The notes: generated by a model not told the origin, from the letters alone. A stretch of DNA of 64,000 nt from Anabaenopsis elenkinii CCIBt3563 (GCF_015245355.1 NZ_CP063311.1:2381309-2445308); one strand, 5' to 3'. Shown: positions 35,613-46,245, counted from the stretch's first letter. Numbers and translations: made by a program.

Positions 35613-38072
35613 TTGATCACCGCCAAGGAATTAAGTCCGATTCTCCCTTCCCCCTCACACCATAACTTACTCCAACCAGGTAATCATTTTCAGTCAATTT
35701 TACGAATAAATAACTCACCCACCCATATCATCCGATCTTTGCTCACTAATTTACATCAACAGGATGAGACCACCTCACATACCACATCCGAGTTAGAGAT
35801 TTTAACTCTGGGTATATCTGTCAATAATCGTCTGGTAGTAGAGAGTACCTTAGTTCGCGGTTATGAAGATGGTTTTGATGCAGTAGACTTAGAGAATTGG
35901 CAAATACCTTACCAAATATTTTTACAAGCTCTAGGTATTCAAACCTCTGAACTAGCAGATGGTCAATTAGAACTGCGCTCCCCTAATTTTATCCTGCGAA
36001 TCAACCCCAAAGAACTCACTCTAGACCCAGACTTGGGAAGAGTCTTGAAAATTAAAGATATAGAAGAATTATTTGATGTCCTAGTCGAATTTGACATTAA
36101 AAGCTACAGATTGCTTATTCAAGCTCCCTGGTTAAGTCAAACAGATCCTCAAGTAACTAGAGAAAAACCAGATGATATAATACTATTAGATGGGTTACCA
36201 AAAGTCACAGGTCCCCTATTTAGCTTTAGTCATCTTTTACAAGAGATACGGTTTAATAGCTCTCATAACAATAACATTCAAAGTTCAGCTAGTTTTCAAG
36301 CCATTGGTACAGCTTTCAAGGGAGGATGGAGGTTAGGAGTTCAACAAGGAAATATATTAGAAAACCCAAAATTCCAAATTAACTCCTTTGGGTGGGTAAA
36401 TTCAGAGCCACACCAAGACTATATTGTCGGACAACAACAAACATTTTTGCCTAGGACATTCTCTCAGCAATACTGGGGAGTGTCATTAGTTCACCGCCAT
36501 GGTTACACTTTGTCACCTACCCAAAGCACTAATGTAGAGCAACGTAACCAAGCCGCAGACGTTAAACGTACCATTGAGGGAAAAGCCGAACCTGGAACCT
36601 TGGTCATTCTGCGTCCCCAACATGACACTAAAAATATCCTAGGTGAAATATTAGTAGATGAAATTGGTATTTATCGCTTTCCTAATGTTAGTAGTGGGGT
36701 GTTTGTCGTTGAAAAACATCCAGGAGGAAGATTAACAGCAAAACCCCAAATTAAAGTAATTAACTTAGCTTTTACACAGGGACAATTAACTTCAGGAACA
36801 AGCTCCTCTGTATTTTCTGCTGGTTGGTTATACCAACCGCCCTCCCCCCAAAGTTCTCAAATTATCGGCAATTTTTCTAATTTTCAAGCTGGAGTCAAAA
36901 AAAAGTGGGGAGTTTCCGAAAGTTTAACATTAGGAATAGGTGCATTTTATCATCGCCATCTTCATGCTATTGGTGAGCTATTTTTTCATCCCCAAAATGT
37001 TCCTTTGAGTATGTATGTTATGGCTGATACTCAAGACCAAATCAAAGGAAGTGCCAATATTTACAGTCGCATTAACTATCGATTATTTCACAACACACAA
37101 TTAACATTTAATGGGGATTTATACGCACAAAGATTAGATTTAAATCATCTATTAAATCTCAGTCAAAATACAACCATGCGCTTGTTTGCCAACATTCAAA
37201 ATCAAGCCAATCCTAGCACAAACAGCCAACTATTTGGCACTGGTAGTTTACAAATCAATTTCCGGCAAAATGATTATAATTTAAACATTCAAATATTATT
37301 AGACAGAAATCATAATTTGACTTTTAATAATACATTCAATCTACGAAAAGCATATAGAAACTTTATTTTTGCCTTTCGGACTAATTTATCTGGGATAGAT
37401 GCTGAAGTTAACTATAACTTACCCAGTGCTCCTAATATTGTGAATAACCAAATTGCCTTGAGATATCAAGGTTATCAAAAAAACTATGATATTTTGATCA
37501 ATCCCATTCCTCGATTTCAAAGAAATTTTTTAGAATTATCTTGGCAATATGCTGATAAAAATGGATTACAGTGGCGAGTAGGAGCAGGTATGAGTAACAA
37601 TGGCTCAGGAATAAATGCTACATTTACTATACCAATTCTTTCAGGATTAAACTTGTCCGCAAGATACCAATCAATCTCACAATTCTCTCATACCTCTTCC
37701 TTCCAAATTCAAATTAATAGTAGCTTTAACCTCCAACAAGGCTTTAGAAGTATCAATCCCAGATTGGCTAAACAAGGGTTATTTATTCAACCCTTCATTG
37801 ATAATAACCGTAATCACAAACTAGACCAAGGTGATGAAATAATTACTGACAAGCTAGAGCAACTATTATTCATTAATAATAAAAGTATTAGTCAATATCA
37901 ATGGGAGTGGGAAAATGATGGTCTTCGTGTCTTCTTACCACCCGGTAACTATCGCCTAGATTTAAATACCGCCGCTTTTCCTGCGCAAGCGCAACCATTG
38001 GTTCCTTCCTATGCGATCGAAATTTATCCTGGTAGTTTTACCATTCTTGCTATTCCATTTACTCCTATATAA
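35613..38072 (+). CDS. usher-like outer-membrane beta-barrel protein lacking an export signal
   Basis: At least 819 residues. A plug-like domain is visible (IEGKAEPGTLVILRP... EIGIYRFPNVSSGVFVV, about residues 324-370). Many alternating 8-12 residue amphipathic beta strands rich in N, Q and aromatics follow (about 395-700). The protein ends in a Ca-binding-like segment (FIDNNRNHKLDQGDE) and a carboxypeptidase-like fold (FLPPGNYRLDL). This resembles fimbrial-usher or carbohydrate-export barrels. The only start in this frame is TTG at 35613, and the preceding 63 open codons lack a start; no signal peptide exists. It is probably a 5'-truncated gene or pseudogene. Confidence 0.55.
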   Translation: MITAKELSPILPSPSHHNLLQPGNHFQSILRINNSPTHIIRSLLTNLHQQDETTSHTTSELEILTLGISVNNRLVVESTLVRGYEDGFDAVDLENWQIPYQIFLQALGIQTSELADGQLELRSPNFILRINPKELTLDPDLGRVLKIKDIEELFDVLVEFDIKSYRLLIQAPWLSQTDPQVTREKPDDIILLDGLPKVTGPLFSFSHLLQEIRFNSSHNNNIQSSASFQAIGTAFKGGWRLGVQQGNILENPKFQINSFGWVNSEPHQDYIVGQQQTFLPRTFSQQYWGVSLVHRHGYTLSPTQSTNVEQRNQAADVKRTIEGKAEPGTLVILRPQHDTKNILGEILVDEIGIYRFPNVSSGVFVVEKHPGGRLTAKPQIKVINLAFTQGQLTSGTSSSVFSAGWLYQPPSPQSSQIIGNFSNFQAGVKKKWGVSESLTLGIGAFYHRHLHAIGELFFHPQNVPLSMYVMADTQDQIKGSANIYSRINYRLFHNTQLTFNGDLYAQRLDLNHLLNLSQNTTMRLFANIQNQANPSTNSQLFGTGSLQINFRQNDYNLNIQILLDRNHNLTFNNTFNLRKAYRNFIFAFRTNLSGIDAEVNYNLPSAPNIVNNQIALRYQGYQKNYDILINPIPRFQRNFLELSWQYADKNGLQWRVGAGMSNNGSGINATFTIPILSGLNLSARYQSISQFSHTSSFQIQINSSFNLQQGFRSINPRLAKQGLFIQPFIDNNRNHKLDQGDEIITDKLEQLLFINNKSISQYQWEWENDGLRVFLPPGNYRLDLNTAAFPAQAQPLVPSYAIEIYPGSFTILAIPFTPI

Positions 38073-38134
38073 AACCTAGACAAAACTAGACTTTACTTTC
38101 TACTTCAATGGGAGCATGGGAGCAGTTATCCCTC

Positions 38135-38307
38135 AGAGGATGTTTTAAAAGTTATGATTAGTGTATCGAATATTATTTGACCCCACCCTAACCCTCCCCT
38201 TGTAAGGGGAGGGGACTGGATTTGATTGTTTTTTGTGTGTTACCCATTCCCTATTCCCTGTTCCCTAAGATAAAAATTACCTGTTGAAAAGTTATCAAAC
38301 AACCTCT
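38135..38307 (+). repeat. MITE-like repeat, copy 4
   Basis: 173 bp. Left end AGAGGATGTTTTAAAAGT, core hairpin CCCTCCCCTTGTAAGGGG, the conserved GACTGGATTTGATTGTTTTT, a short TATTCCCTGTTCCC tract, and right end AAACAACCTCT. It is the plainest copy in the window and a good reference for the family. It lies 62 bp after the barrel gene. Confidence 0.85.
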
Positions 38308-38684
38308 TAGAGGAAGATGTTAGTAATAAATCCTTTAAATTGGCTCCAAAATACTAATATTCTCCTAGTTTATCGACTTGCAATTATTTGTTAGACTAGC
38401 TATAAATCTAGGGTTATCTATAAGCTAAGATATATTTATATTCGTTATTATCGCGTCGGTAAGGTAGGGGAAAGAGTTAATTAACCACAGATAAACATAG
38501 ATATAGCATTTCCCAAGCTCGTGAGGTACACAGTTTTTTAGTTTGAGGGAATAGGGAACACACCAAAGGCTTTAAACATAGATAAACACAGATTGTGAAG
38601 TAGCTATGAGAAGTAAAAGTTTGTTTAACTTAAATAAATTTTAAATTTACCATCAGTACCGTTAAATTCAGGGAATTTAACATA
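38308..38684. other. intergenic region upstream of the histidine kinase
   Basis: About 375 bp, AT-rich, with the dispersed repeat at 38501-38560 and otherwise no recognised element. Confidence 0.5.
38501..38560 (+). repeat. dispersed repeat shared with 20432-20496
   Basis: ATATAGCATTTCCCAAGC then GTGAGGTACA, TTTTTTAGTTTGAGGG and AATAGGG. The other copy supplies the C-terminus of the TPR protein on the opposite strand. Confidence 0.65.
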
Positions 38685-41600
38685 ATGCACAACCAACAAA
38701 ATTACCAGGTGAGCAGTGATGCTGTAATTGCAATAAATAAAAATTTATTCATAAATGAGAACCAGAATCAAGTGAATAATTTATTCCACTGTTCCCTTGA
38801 CTTGTTATGTGTGACCAAATTAGATTGGCATTTTGATCAAATCAACTCGGCTTTTAGTGAAACACTGGGTTACTCATTGGCTGAACTGCGGAATTACTCT
38901 TGGTTTGATTTGATTCATCCAGATGACCAAGCTGCAAATTTAGGAAAAATCAATCAACTGCAAACAGGTACAGTTAGTATATATTTAGAAAATCGCTACC
39001 GTTGTCAAGATGGCTCTTACAAGTGGTTGGGGTGGACAATAACTCAAGTGAAACCGGGAGAACTATATGCAGTTGGACGGGATATTAGTGGTTTTAAGCC
39101 AGAAATTAATCCGCAGGTTGCACAGTACCCAGGGGAACTACTGTCACGCAACACCATTCTAGCTCAACCTGAAATAGTCTATCAAACCCTGATGCAGCAT
39201 ATTCCCAACTCTGCTGTTTACGTGTTTGACCAAAATTTACGCTACTTAGTGTGTGAAGGTAATGAATTAGGACTAATGGGACTCGAACCCCATTCCATTA
39301 TTGGTAAGACTCTTGGGGAAGTATTTCCCGGGGAAACCCGCAAAATCCTGGAACCTGTGTATCATTCCGCCTTGTCAGGTGAAAATACAGTTCAAGAAAT
39401 TACCTATCAAAATCAAGTTTACGAAACTCATGCTGTTCCTATTCGCAACCAGGAAGGAAAAACTTTTGCAGGGATGGTATTACACCAAAATGTGACTAGT
39501 TGCAAGGAAAACGAAATTATCCTATCCCTACAAAACGAGATTTTAAAATTGATTGCGACAGGTGTATCTTTCCATGAGGTTCTGACGACTTTAACCAACT
39601 CTATCGAGTCGAGGTTAAATAACGTTTTTTGCTCCGTGATGTTACTGAATGAATCGCAAACAAAATTACACTTTGCTGTTTCTTCTAGCCTACCGCAGGA
39701 ATATATTCAGGCATTAGCAGATGGTGTACCCGTCGGTTCACAAGTAGGTAGTTGTGGCACAGCTGCTTATACTAAACAAACAGTAATAGTTTCAGATATT
39801 GCTGAGGATGTCAAATGGGCAAAATATCGTGACCTAGCATTACTCCATAATCTCAAAGCTTGTTGGTCAGTACCGATTTTAGATAGCCAAGGCCATGTGT
39901 TAGGAACCTTTGCCCTGTATTATCCCACAGTATGCAGTCCGCAAAAAACAGAGCGGCAATTGATTGCAAGTGCATCTCACCTGGCTGCTGTAGCCATTGA
40001 ACGACATCGCTCAGAACAGGCTTTACAACAGCGTGAAAATGAATTACGGTTAATCACTGAAGCTATTCCCCAACAGGTATGGACAGCATTACCTAATGGT
40101 GAATTGGATTACTCTAACCAAAGATGGCGCGATTTTACAGGTAAGACACTAGAACAGCTGCAAGCTCAGAGATGGGCGGAAATTGTGCATCCAGAAGATT
40201 TAGCAAGAGTAGAAAAACTGTGGAATCATGCTGTGCAAACCGGCGGCGAATACGAGAGCCAGGCTCGCTGGCTTGCTAGCAGTGGGGAATATCGCTGGAT
40301 TTTACAGCAGGCTTTACCTCTACGTGACCAAGAAGGCAATATAGTTAAATGGTACGGTAGTAACACTGACATTACAGATTATATCGGCGCCAGGGAAGCC
40401 TTTAAAGAAAGCGAATTAAGTTTTAAGACCTTGGCAGACACTGTGCCACAAATTGTATGGACTTCCCGCCCAGATGGCTGGTTAGACTACTATAACCAAC
40501 GCTGGTTTGAGTATACAGGCATGACCTGGGAGGAAAGTCAAGGTTGGGGCTGGCAACCTGTACTGCATCCCGAAGATGTGCAAATGTGCCTAGATACTTG
40601 GCGTGAATGTCTTCGTACAGGTAAAAAATATCAGGTAGAATACCGCTTGCGTCATGGTAGTGATGGGGAATATCGTTGGCACTTGGGGCTAGCTTTTCCC
40701 TTACGTAATCACAAAGGGGAAATTATCAAGTGGTTTGGTTCTTCTACTGATATTGATGATCAAAAACGGGTAGAAGCAGAACTGTGGAAGGCCTTGGAAC
40801 AGCAACAAGCAGCCCGTACAGCTGCTGAAAAGGCTAACCGCATTAAAGATGAGTTTCTTGCTGTCCTTTCTCATGAATTGCGCACCCCACTTAATCCTAT
40901 TCTCGGTTGGGTACAGCTATTGAAAACTCACAAGCTGGATGCAGTTAAGACTGCTCAAGCTATGGAAATTATTGAACGCAATACTAAGTTACAGGTGGAA
41001 TTGATTGAAGATTTGCTGGATGTATCTCGCATTCTTCAAGGCAAACTGACTTTAAATGTTTGTCAAATCAATCTAGCCAAGACGATTTCGGCGGCTGTAG
41101 ACAGCATTAGTTTAGCATCTGCTGCGAAAGAAATTACCATTGAGACGATGTTAGGGGAGAATGTGGGAGAAATCACCGGTGACTCGGCTCGCTTACAACA
41201 AATTGTCTGGAATCTTCTGTCTAATGCTGTGAAGTTTACTTCCCCGGGGGGGAAAGTGGAAGTACGCCTAGAGGAATCTAATTGTATGGCTCAAATCCAA
41301 GTCAGTGATACAGGGAAAGGTATTAGCCCTGATTTTTTGCCATCCATATTTGATTACTTTCGTCAAGAGGATAGTTCAACCACTCGCAAATATGGGGGTC
41401 TAGGCTTGGGTCTGGCCATTGTGAGACGGTTAGTAGAGTTACATGGGGGTACGGTGAAGGCTTCTAGTTTAGGTGAAGGGCACGGAGCCACTTTTACTGT
41501 CAGACTACCTTTGTCTAGATGCGCTGTCACTGATGGACAGGAATCATCCCACCCAGAGTTATTAACCCATAATATCCTGCACAGGGACGCTTTAGATTTA

Positions 41601-41999
41601 AATGGTATAAAAATCTTAGTTGTAGATGATAATCCTGATTCCCTTGATTTTATTGCCTTTGTGCTGAAAATGTATGGGGCAGAGGTAACTACGGTAGGAT
41701 CAGCATGGGAAGCATTGCAAGTGCTCCTCAAGTCCCGGCCAGATGTTTTAGTCAGTGATATTGGTATGCCTTATATGAATGGGTATGAATTATTACGTAA
41801 AGTTAGAGGACTACCCCCAGAAATAGGTGGGACAATTCCCGCCATTGCTGTCACCGCATTCGCCGCCGAGTTTGACCAACAACAGGCTATTTCCGCCGGT
41901 TTTCAAATCCACATACCTAAACCAGTACCACCAGAGACTTTAGCAGCTGCAGTTATTCAGTTAGTGAAGAAGCATTCAACCACAGATGAACATGGTTAA
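38685..41999 (+). CDS. hybrid sensor histidine kinase (PAS-PAS-GAF-PAS-PAS-HisKA-HATPase-REC)
   Basis: A 1104-residue cytoplasmic kinase with no membrane segments. Domains in order: PAS (about 25-135), PAS (about 160-270), GAF (about 285-445), two PAS/PAC units (about 450-575 and 577-700), HisKA with H730 in LSHELRTPLNPILGW, and an HATPase with N, G1 (SDTGKGIS) and G2 (YGGLGLGLAI) boxes. A receiver domain follows with VVDDNPDS and phospho-acceptor D1025. The built-in receiver suggests a phosphorelay, but no HPt or regulator gene is adjacent. Input is unknown; GAF plus multiple PAS could sense light, redox or small ligands. The Cys-containing GAF does not show a clear phytochrome signature. 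Confidence 0.88.
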   Translation: MHNQQNYQVSSDAVIAINKNLFINENQNQVNNLFHCSLDLLCVTKLDWHFDQINSAFSETLGYSLAELRNYSWFDLIHPDDQAANLGKINQLQTGTVSIYLENRYRCQDGSYKWLGWTITQVKPGELYAVGRDISGFKPEINPQVAQYPGELLSRNTILAQPEIVYQTLMQHIPNSAVYVFDQNLRYLVCEGNELGLMGLEPHSIIGKTLGEVFPGETRKILEPVYHSALSGENTVQEITYQNQVYETHAVPIRNQEGKTFAGMVLHQNVTSCKENEIILSLQNEILKLIATGVSFHEVLTTLTNSIESRLNNVFCSVMLLNESQTKLHFAVSSSLPQEYIQALADGVPVGSQVGSCGTAAYTKQTVIVSDIAEDVKWAKYRDLALLHNLKACWSVPILDSQGHVLGTFALYYPTVCSPQKTERQLIASASHLAAVAIERHRSEQALQQRENELRLITEAIPQQVWTALPNGELDYSNQRWRDFTGKTLEQLQAQRWAEIVHPEDLARVEKLWNHAVQTGGEYESQARWLASSGEYRWILQQALPLRDQEGNIVKWYGSNTDITDYIGAREAFKESELSFKTLADTVPQIVWTSRPDGWLDYYNQRWFEYTGMTWEESQGWGWQPVLHPEDVQMCLDTWRECLRTGKKYQVEYRLRHGSDGEYRWHLGLAFPLRNHKGEIIKWFGSSTDIDDQKRVEAELWKALEQQQAARTAAEKANRIKDEFLAVLSHELRTPLNPILGWVQLLKTHKLDAVKTAQAMEIIERNTKLQVELIEDLLDVSRILQGKLTLNVCQINLAKTISAAVDSISLASAAKEITIETMLGENVGEITGDSARLQQIVWNLLSNAVKFTSPGGKVEVRLEESNCMAQIQVSDTGKGISPDFLPSIFDYFRQEDSSTTRKYGGLGLGLAIVRRLVELHGGTVKASSLGEGHGATFTVRLPLSRCAVTDGQESSHPELLTHNILHRDALDLNGIKILVVDDNPDSLDFIAFVLKMYGAEVTTVGSAWEALQVLLKSRPDVLVSDIGMPYMNGYELLRKVRGLPPEIGGTIPAIAVTAFAAEFDQQQAISAGFQIHIPKPVPPETLAAAVIQLVKKHSTTDEHG

Positions 42000-44900
42000 A
42001 CGGTCACACCTTCTAATTGCTGCTCCGTTAACTCATATAACTGACGCAATTTACCTATTTTATCTGCATCCGCTTGCCAAATACCCCGCCCATGAGCCTC
42101 AATCATGCGGCTTAAAATATTCCGAAAAGCTTCCGGATTGGCCTGGCGTAACTTCTCGGCCATTTCCGCATCTAAAGCATAGGTATCTGCGGCTTGGTCA
42201 TATACCCAGTCATCGTGGAAACCTGTAGTACCACCCCAGCCAATTAAGGCTGTCATCCGTTGAGAAATTTCAAACGCACCCCCAGAACCTTGATTAGCCA
42301 TGGCTTGCGCCCATTTGGGATTGACTAATTTACTGCGGTACTCCATTCTGAGTAAATCCTCTAGATTGCGGGGGGTGTTGTCCTTGGAGAAACTTTCCAC
42401 AAAGCTGGTGGTAACCTTTTTACCCCTTTGCTTTTCTGCGGCTTTTTTTAAACCCCCAGTATTAGCGTAATATTCCTGAATATCGGTTAAACCATATTCT
42501 ACAGAATCAATTTCTTGCACAATGCGATCGCTAGTTTTCAATAAAGTATTTAAAACCTCTGGTCTAGCCTGACCCTGATCTTGTCTACCATAACTAAAGA
42601 CATTACGACCTTCCCAAGTATTACCCAACTCATCGCCAGATTCCCAATTACCATCCACAACTTGATCATTGACCAAAGAACCAAAATCACCAGGGGGATT
42701 AGAAAACAATCTTGCAGAACTATTCTCTACCCCTTGGGCTTGCAAAGCTAAAGCGTGCTTTCTAATAAAATTCTGCTCTTCGGGTTCATCAGCATCAGCC
42801 GCCCGTTGAAACAAATCATCTAATAATTCAATAATATTGACAAAACTATCCCGAAAAATCCCCGACATATTCGCCAAAATATCAATGCGGGGATGTCCCA
42901 CCTCAGTCAAAGGCTTTAACTGATAACGGACAATACGCCCTGTTCCCTCCTTCACAGGTTCAGCTCCCACCAACTCCAAAAGAATCCCCAGGGACTCACC
43001 CTTAGTTTTAATCGCATCCAAACCCCATAACATCACCGCCACGGTTTCCGGATAAGTTTGATGTTCTGCTAAGTGCTGGGAAATAATTTTCTGAGCAATT
43101 TCCCGCCCCCGTCCAAAAGCAGCAGCAGAAGGCATTCTATAGGGGTCTAAAGCATGAATATTTCTGCCCGTAGGTAACACCCCCGCACCATCCCGCAGTA
43201 AATCACCCCCGGGCGCAGGTAAAATGTACTCCCCATTCAAACCCCGTAACAAATTCTTCAATTCATCTGAAGATTGCATCAACAAATCAGTAACTAACCT
43301 CTCCTGCTGTGTGTTTTCTGTGGTTCCCTGGGGTTGCTCTCCCAAATAAGCCTGCAAATACCCCGCCAACTCCTCCTCATTGGGGGCTTCCCCTAAAATA
43401 TGCAGCCCAGAAGAAAACAGACGATTTTCCAAAACCTGGAGATATTCATATAACTTCAGCAAATAATCATCAAAGGCGTGAGCGCTAAACATCCTCACAT
43501 TCTCAGGAGTAAAAGCAATTCCCAACCGTTGAGCATCAGTAAAGGGACAATCAGCATCTAAACCAGTATCCACAATCTGCTTACAAATAACCGGCTTCAA
43601 AGCATAATTTTTCTGGGGGTCTTCTCGATACTCGGAAATTAAATCCCGCAAAGATACCAACTCTTTATACAAACCAGCGCGACCATAGGGAGGGACATTG
43701 TGAGAAATTAACACCCCATAACCGCGACGCTTGGCCAAAATCGACTCAGAAGGATTATTGGCCGCATATATATATAAATTAGGTAAATCTCCCAATAGAA
43801 TATCCGGCCAAGAGTAACTAGTATTACCTAGGGGTGATCCGGGTAACCATTCCACGGTTCCATGCATCCCAAAGTGAACCACAGCATCAGCTGCAAAATC
43901 ATTTTGTAGCCATTTATAGAAAGCCGCATATTGGGGATGGGGAGTTAAATCCCGTTCAAACATTAACCGCATCGGGTCGCCTTGTATACCTAAAGGCGGC
44001 TGTACACCAATCCAAATATTACCTAACTTTACACCGCCAATATGTAATTCTTCCCCATAGGTTTTAATTCCTGTCCCGCTTAGAGACTTCCATTGTTTTT
44101 CGATGCGGGAAGTCAGCAGATACCCTAACCATCTTTCTAATTTACGGACATGAACAGTATTAGCAGATGTGGGAAAAGGCTGATTTTTTTGCCAGGTTTC
44201 CATTTCTTCATCTGTTGCTTTCACCTGACGAATTAATTCTTCTCCATCCTCGGGGATATGGCCAACATCATAACCTTGGTCTTTGAGGGCGTGGAGAAAC
44301 TTAACTAAACTGCGGGGAACATTCAATAAAGCCGCAGTCCCCACAGCTCCATAACCGGGGGGAAATCCATATAAAATAATCGCTATTTTCCGTTGAGATG
44401 GTGACTTTTGGCGTAAAGCAACCCAACTTTTAATTCTACCAATTAAGCGTTGTACTCGTTCAGGAACTAGATAAATCTGTTCACCTACCAAACCACCAAG
44501 GGGAATAGTATCTATTGCCCCATCTAGCTCTGGTAAAGCATATAATACTACACCTTGCAGCCCGCCGATACCTTGACGTGTCCAGGAGTGAATATCTTGA
44601 ATCAGCAGGGGTGCTGCTACTATGTAAGGTACATTTTTCGCGGCTAGGATGCGTTTAGCTATCTCCACCTGACGGCCTGCTTCCATGGAACCGGCCGGGC
44701 CGCCTACTAAAGGAAAGCCAATGGTAGAAACAATTGCATCTACTTGGAGAGCTTGGTCACTCAGTGAGGGTGTTTCTATATTACCTTGTTTTCGTTGCTG
44801 GGTTTCATAGTCGGTGGTCATCCAATCCCTTACCGCTACGTGTCCTTCTACTCCGTTGATAAAAATGGGTAAGGGAATTAACCCCCCTTGCTCAAAACTG

Positions 44901-45682
44901 CGAATCAGTTGGGGAATGTATGCTTGTTTAGTAATGACGTGTTTACGGTACAGCAGAATACCTACTATAGGTGTGGTGGTATGTTCCTCGCTTTTTGATG
45001 ATGTCTGTCTTTGAAGATACCAGTTTAAATATTCCCGGGGGGATGTGAAAAATCCCTCATATTCAGGATGCAGTAACCCCATATCGGGGGTTTCCTGTGG
45101 TGGGGGAATTTCGCCGACCTTTAAATTTAAGTATTTTTCTGCTAATATCCAAAATAGGGCTGCAACGTTCTCAAAACCGCCTGCGTTCCAGTATCCATAG
45201 ATAATTAACCAGTTACGTAAGTCTTGAACTTTCTGGACTGGGATGAATTTGAGCAGTTTAGGACCGATTTTTAAGAAGCTAATATACCCAGCAAGTTTGT
45301 CTTCTTCCCGTCCGTTGCTGAATTTGTCCAGAATGAATTTAACTGGTTTTGGCATTCCTTTGGGTTGGTCGCCAATGGCAAAGTTCCCCAGTTTGGTTAA
45401 ACTCATTAGCTCTAAGGCTGACTCGAATACCAGACGGATGGGAATTTGCATAATGCGCGATCGCAGCCACAAAACCTGATCATAATCAAATAGTAGGCTA
45501 CCGAAAAAGACATCGGCGCCATCTAGTGCTGCTTCTACAGCTGCTGGGTCAGTGGTAATATTGCGATCGCTAAACACCCGAATATCCAAATTAGGACACC
45601 GTGATTTAGCTAACTCCGCCGCATTCCTATACAAGTCAGCATTAAACGATTCAAATCCAGCAATCAAGACAATACGTTTCAT
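41996..45682 (-). CDS. chlH: magnesium chelatase subunit H, short form
   Basis: 1228 residues from MKRIVLIAGFESFNADLYRN (the frame extends to 45745 but homologues start here). It is a member of the ChlH/BchH/CobN family, which insert Mg into protoporphyrin IX or Co into hydrogenobyrinate. It has the signatures FGMHGTVEWLPGSPLGNTS, IYAANNPSESILAKRRG and PSAAAFGRG. Canonical cyanobacterial ChlH is about 1330 residues; this length and the HGTVEWLPG variant mark the second, BchH-like paralogue. No chlI or chlD is nearby. It may act under special conditions such as low oxygen, or in cobalamin synthesis; the sequence does not decide. It overlaps the kinase gene end by 4 bp. Confidence 0.75.
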   Translation of the reverse strand: MKRIVLIAGFESFNADLYRNAAELAKSRCPNLDIRVFSDRNITTDPAAVEAALDGADVFFGSLLFDYDQVLWLRSRIMQIPIRLVFESALELMSLTKLGNFAIGDQPKGMPKPVKFILDKFSNGREEDKLAGYISFLKIGPKLLKFIPVQKVQDLRNWLIIYGYWNAGGFENVAALFWILAEKYLNLKVGEIPPPQETPDMGLLHPEYEGFFTSPREYLNWYLQRQTSSKSEEHTTTPIVGILLYRKHVITKQAYIPQLIRSFEQGGLIPLPIFINGVEGHVAVRDWMTTDYETQQRKQGNIETPSLSDQALQVDAIVSTIGFPLVGGPAGSMEAGRQVEIAKRILAAKNVPYIVAAPLLIQDIHSWTRQGIGGLQGVVLYALPELDGAIDTIPLGGLVGEQIYLVPERVQRLIGRIKSWVALRQKSPSQRKIAIILYGFPPGYGAVGTAALLNVPRSLVKFLHALKDQGYDVGHIPEDGEELIRQVKATDEEMETWQKNQPFPTSANTVHVRKLERWLGYLLTSRIEKQWKSLSGTGIKTYGEELHIGGVKLGNIWIGVQPPLGIQGDPMRLMFERDLTPHPQYAAFYKWLQNDFAADAVVHFGMHGTVEWLPGSPLGNTSYSWPDILLGDLPNLYIYAANNPSESILAKRRGYGVLISHNVPPYGRAGLYKELVSLRDLISEYREDPQKNYALKPVICKQIVDTGLDADCPFTDAQRLGIAFTPENVRMFSAHAFDDYLLKLYEYLQVLENRLFSSGLHILGEAPNEEELAGYLQAYLGEQPQGTTENTQQERLVTDLLMQSSDELKNLLRGLNGEYILPAPGGDLLRDGAGVLPTGRNIHALDPYRMPSAAAFGRGREIAQKIISQHLAEHQTYPETVAVMLWGLDAIKTKGESLGILLELVGAEPVKEGTGRIVRYQLKPLTEVGHPRIDILANMSGIFRDSFVNIIELLDDLFQRAADADEPEEQNFIRKHALALQAQGVENSSARLFSNPPGDFGSLVNDQVVDGNWESGDELGNTWEGRNVFSYGRQDQGQARPEVLNTLLKTSDRIVQEIDSVEYGLTDIQEYYANTGGLKKAAEKQRGKKVTTSFVESFSKDNTPRNLEDLLRMEYRSKLVNPKWAQAMANQGSGGAFEISQRMTALIGWGGTTGFHDDWVYDQAADTYALDAEMAEKLRQANPEAFRNILSRMIEAHGRGIWQADADKIGKLRQLYELTEQQLEGVTV

Positions 45683-45873
45683 GCCAAAACTACTAAAGAC
45701 ACCTTCACTGATGATCTTAAACGTAGTTTCGGTTTCATGACCCATTCCCCAAAATGAATTTGGTCATCTACCAATAGTACTAGAGTGATAGCGACCAAAA
45801 ACAATTCGGCAATTTGGCATATGTTCTTAGTTGACATTTAGTATGATTAAATTCTCAAATATCTTTATGCGAC

Positions 45874-45916
45874 AATACCGACTTGCAGAATCCCTCAGTT
45901 AACTACTGGGGGTATT
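45874..45916 (+). ncRNA. two-stem RNA motif, candidate terminator or small RNA end
   Basis: AATACC at the base pairs with GGTATT. After 12 unpaired nt, CCCTCAG pairs with CTGGGGG across a TTAACTA loop, and TTTCTTATTAT follows. The same layout occurs at 51821-51858. No plus-strand gene ends nearby, so this could terminate a short independent transcript from about 45780. Confidence 0.35.
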
Positions 45917-46010
45917 TCTTATTATAACTTGCTACTGATGTAATCTCAGTATAAACTAGGCAATTTTCAATTAAGCAATAACTAATATTTGATTTTGATC
46001 ACTTCAACTC

Positions 46011-46244
46011 AGAGGATGTTTGTCAAGTCATGATTAGTGTATCAACTATTGTGTAACCCCACCCTAACCTTCCCCTTGTAAGGGGAGGGGACTGGATTTT
46101 ATTGTTTTTTGTGCGGTCGGTGAGCGAAGTCGATAGCGATAGCGTGGCGTTAGCCATACCGTGTTCCCCAATCCTTCCGGTGTTCCCTGTTCCGGTGTTC
46201 CCTAAGATAAAAATTACCTGTTGAAAACTTATCAAACAACCTCT
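46011..46244 (+). repeat. MITE-like repeat, copy 5, carrying a REP-like unit
   Basis: Left end AGAGGATGTTTGTCAAGT, core hairpin and GACTGGATTTTATTGTTTTT. A 48 bp REP-like palindromic unit lies at 46114-46161. A TTCCGGTGTTCCC tract and right end AAACAACCTCT follow. It abuts copy 6 with a single C between them. Confidence 0.85.
46114..46161 (-). repeat. REP-like palindromic unit
   Basis: On the minus strand: CGGTATGGCTAACGCCACGC then TATCGCTATCGACTTCGC and TCACCGACCG. A near-identical unit is at 59861-59906 and a half unit at 29605-29632. Here it lies within a MITE-like element. Confidence 0.75.
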
Positions 46245-46245
46245 C

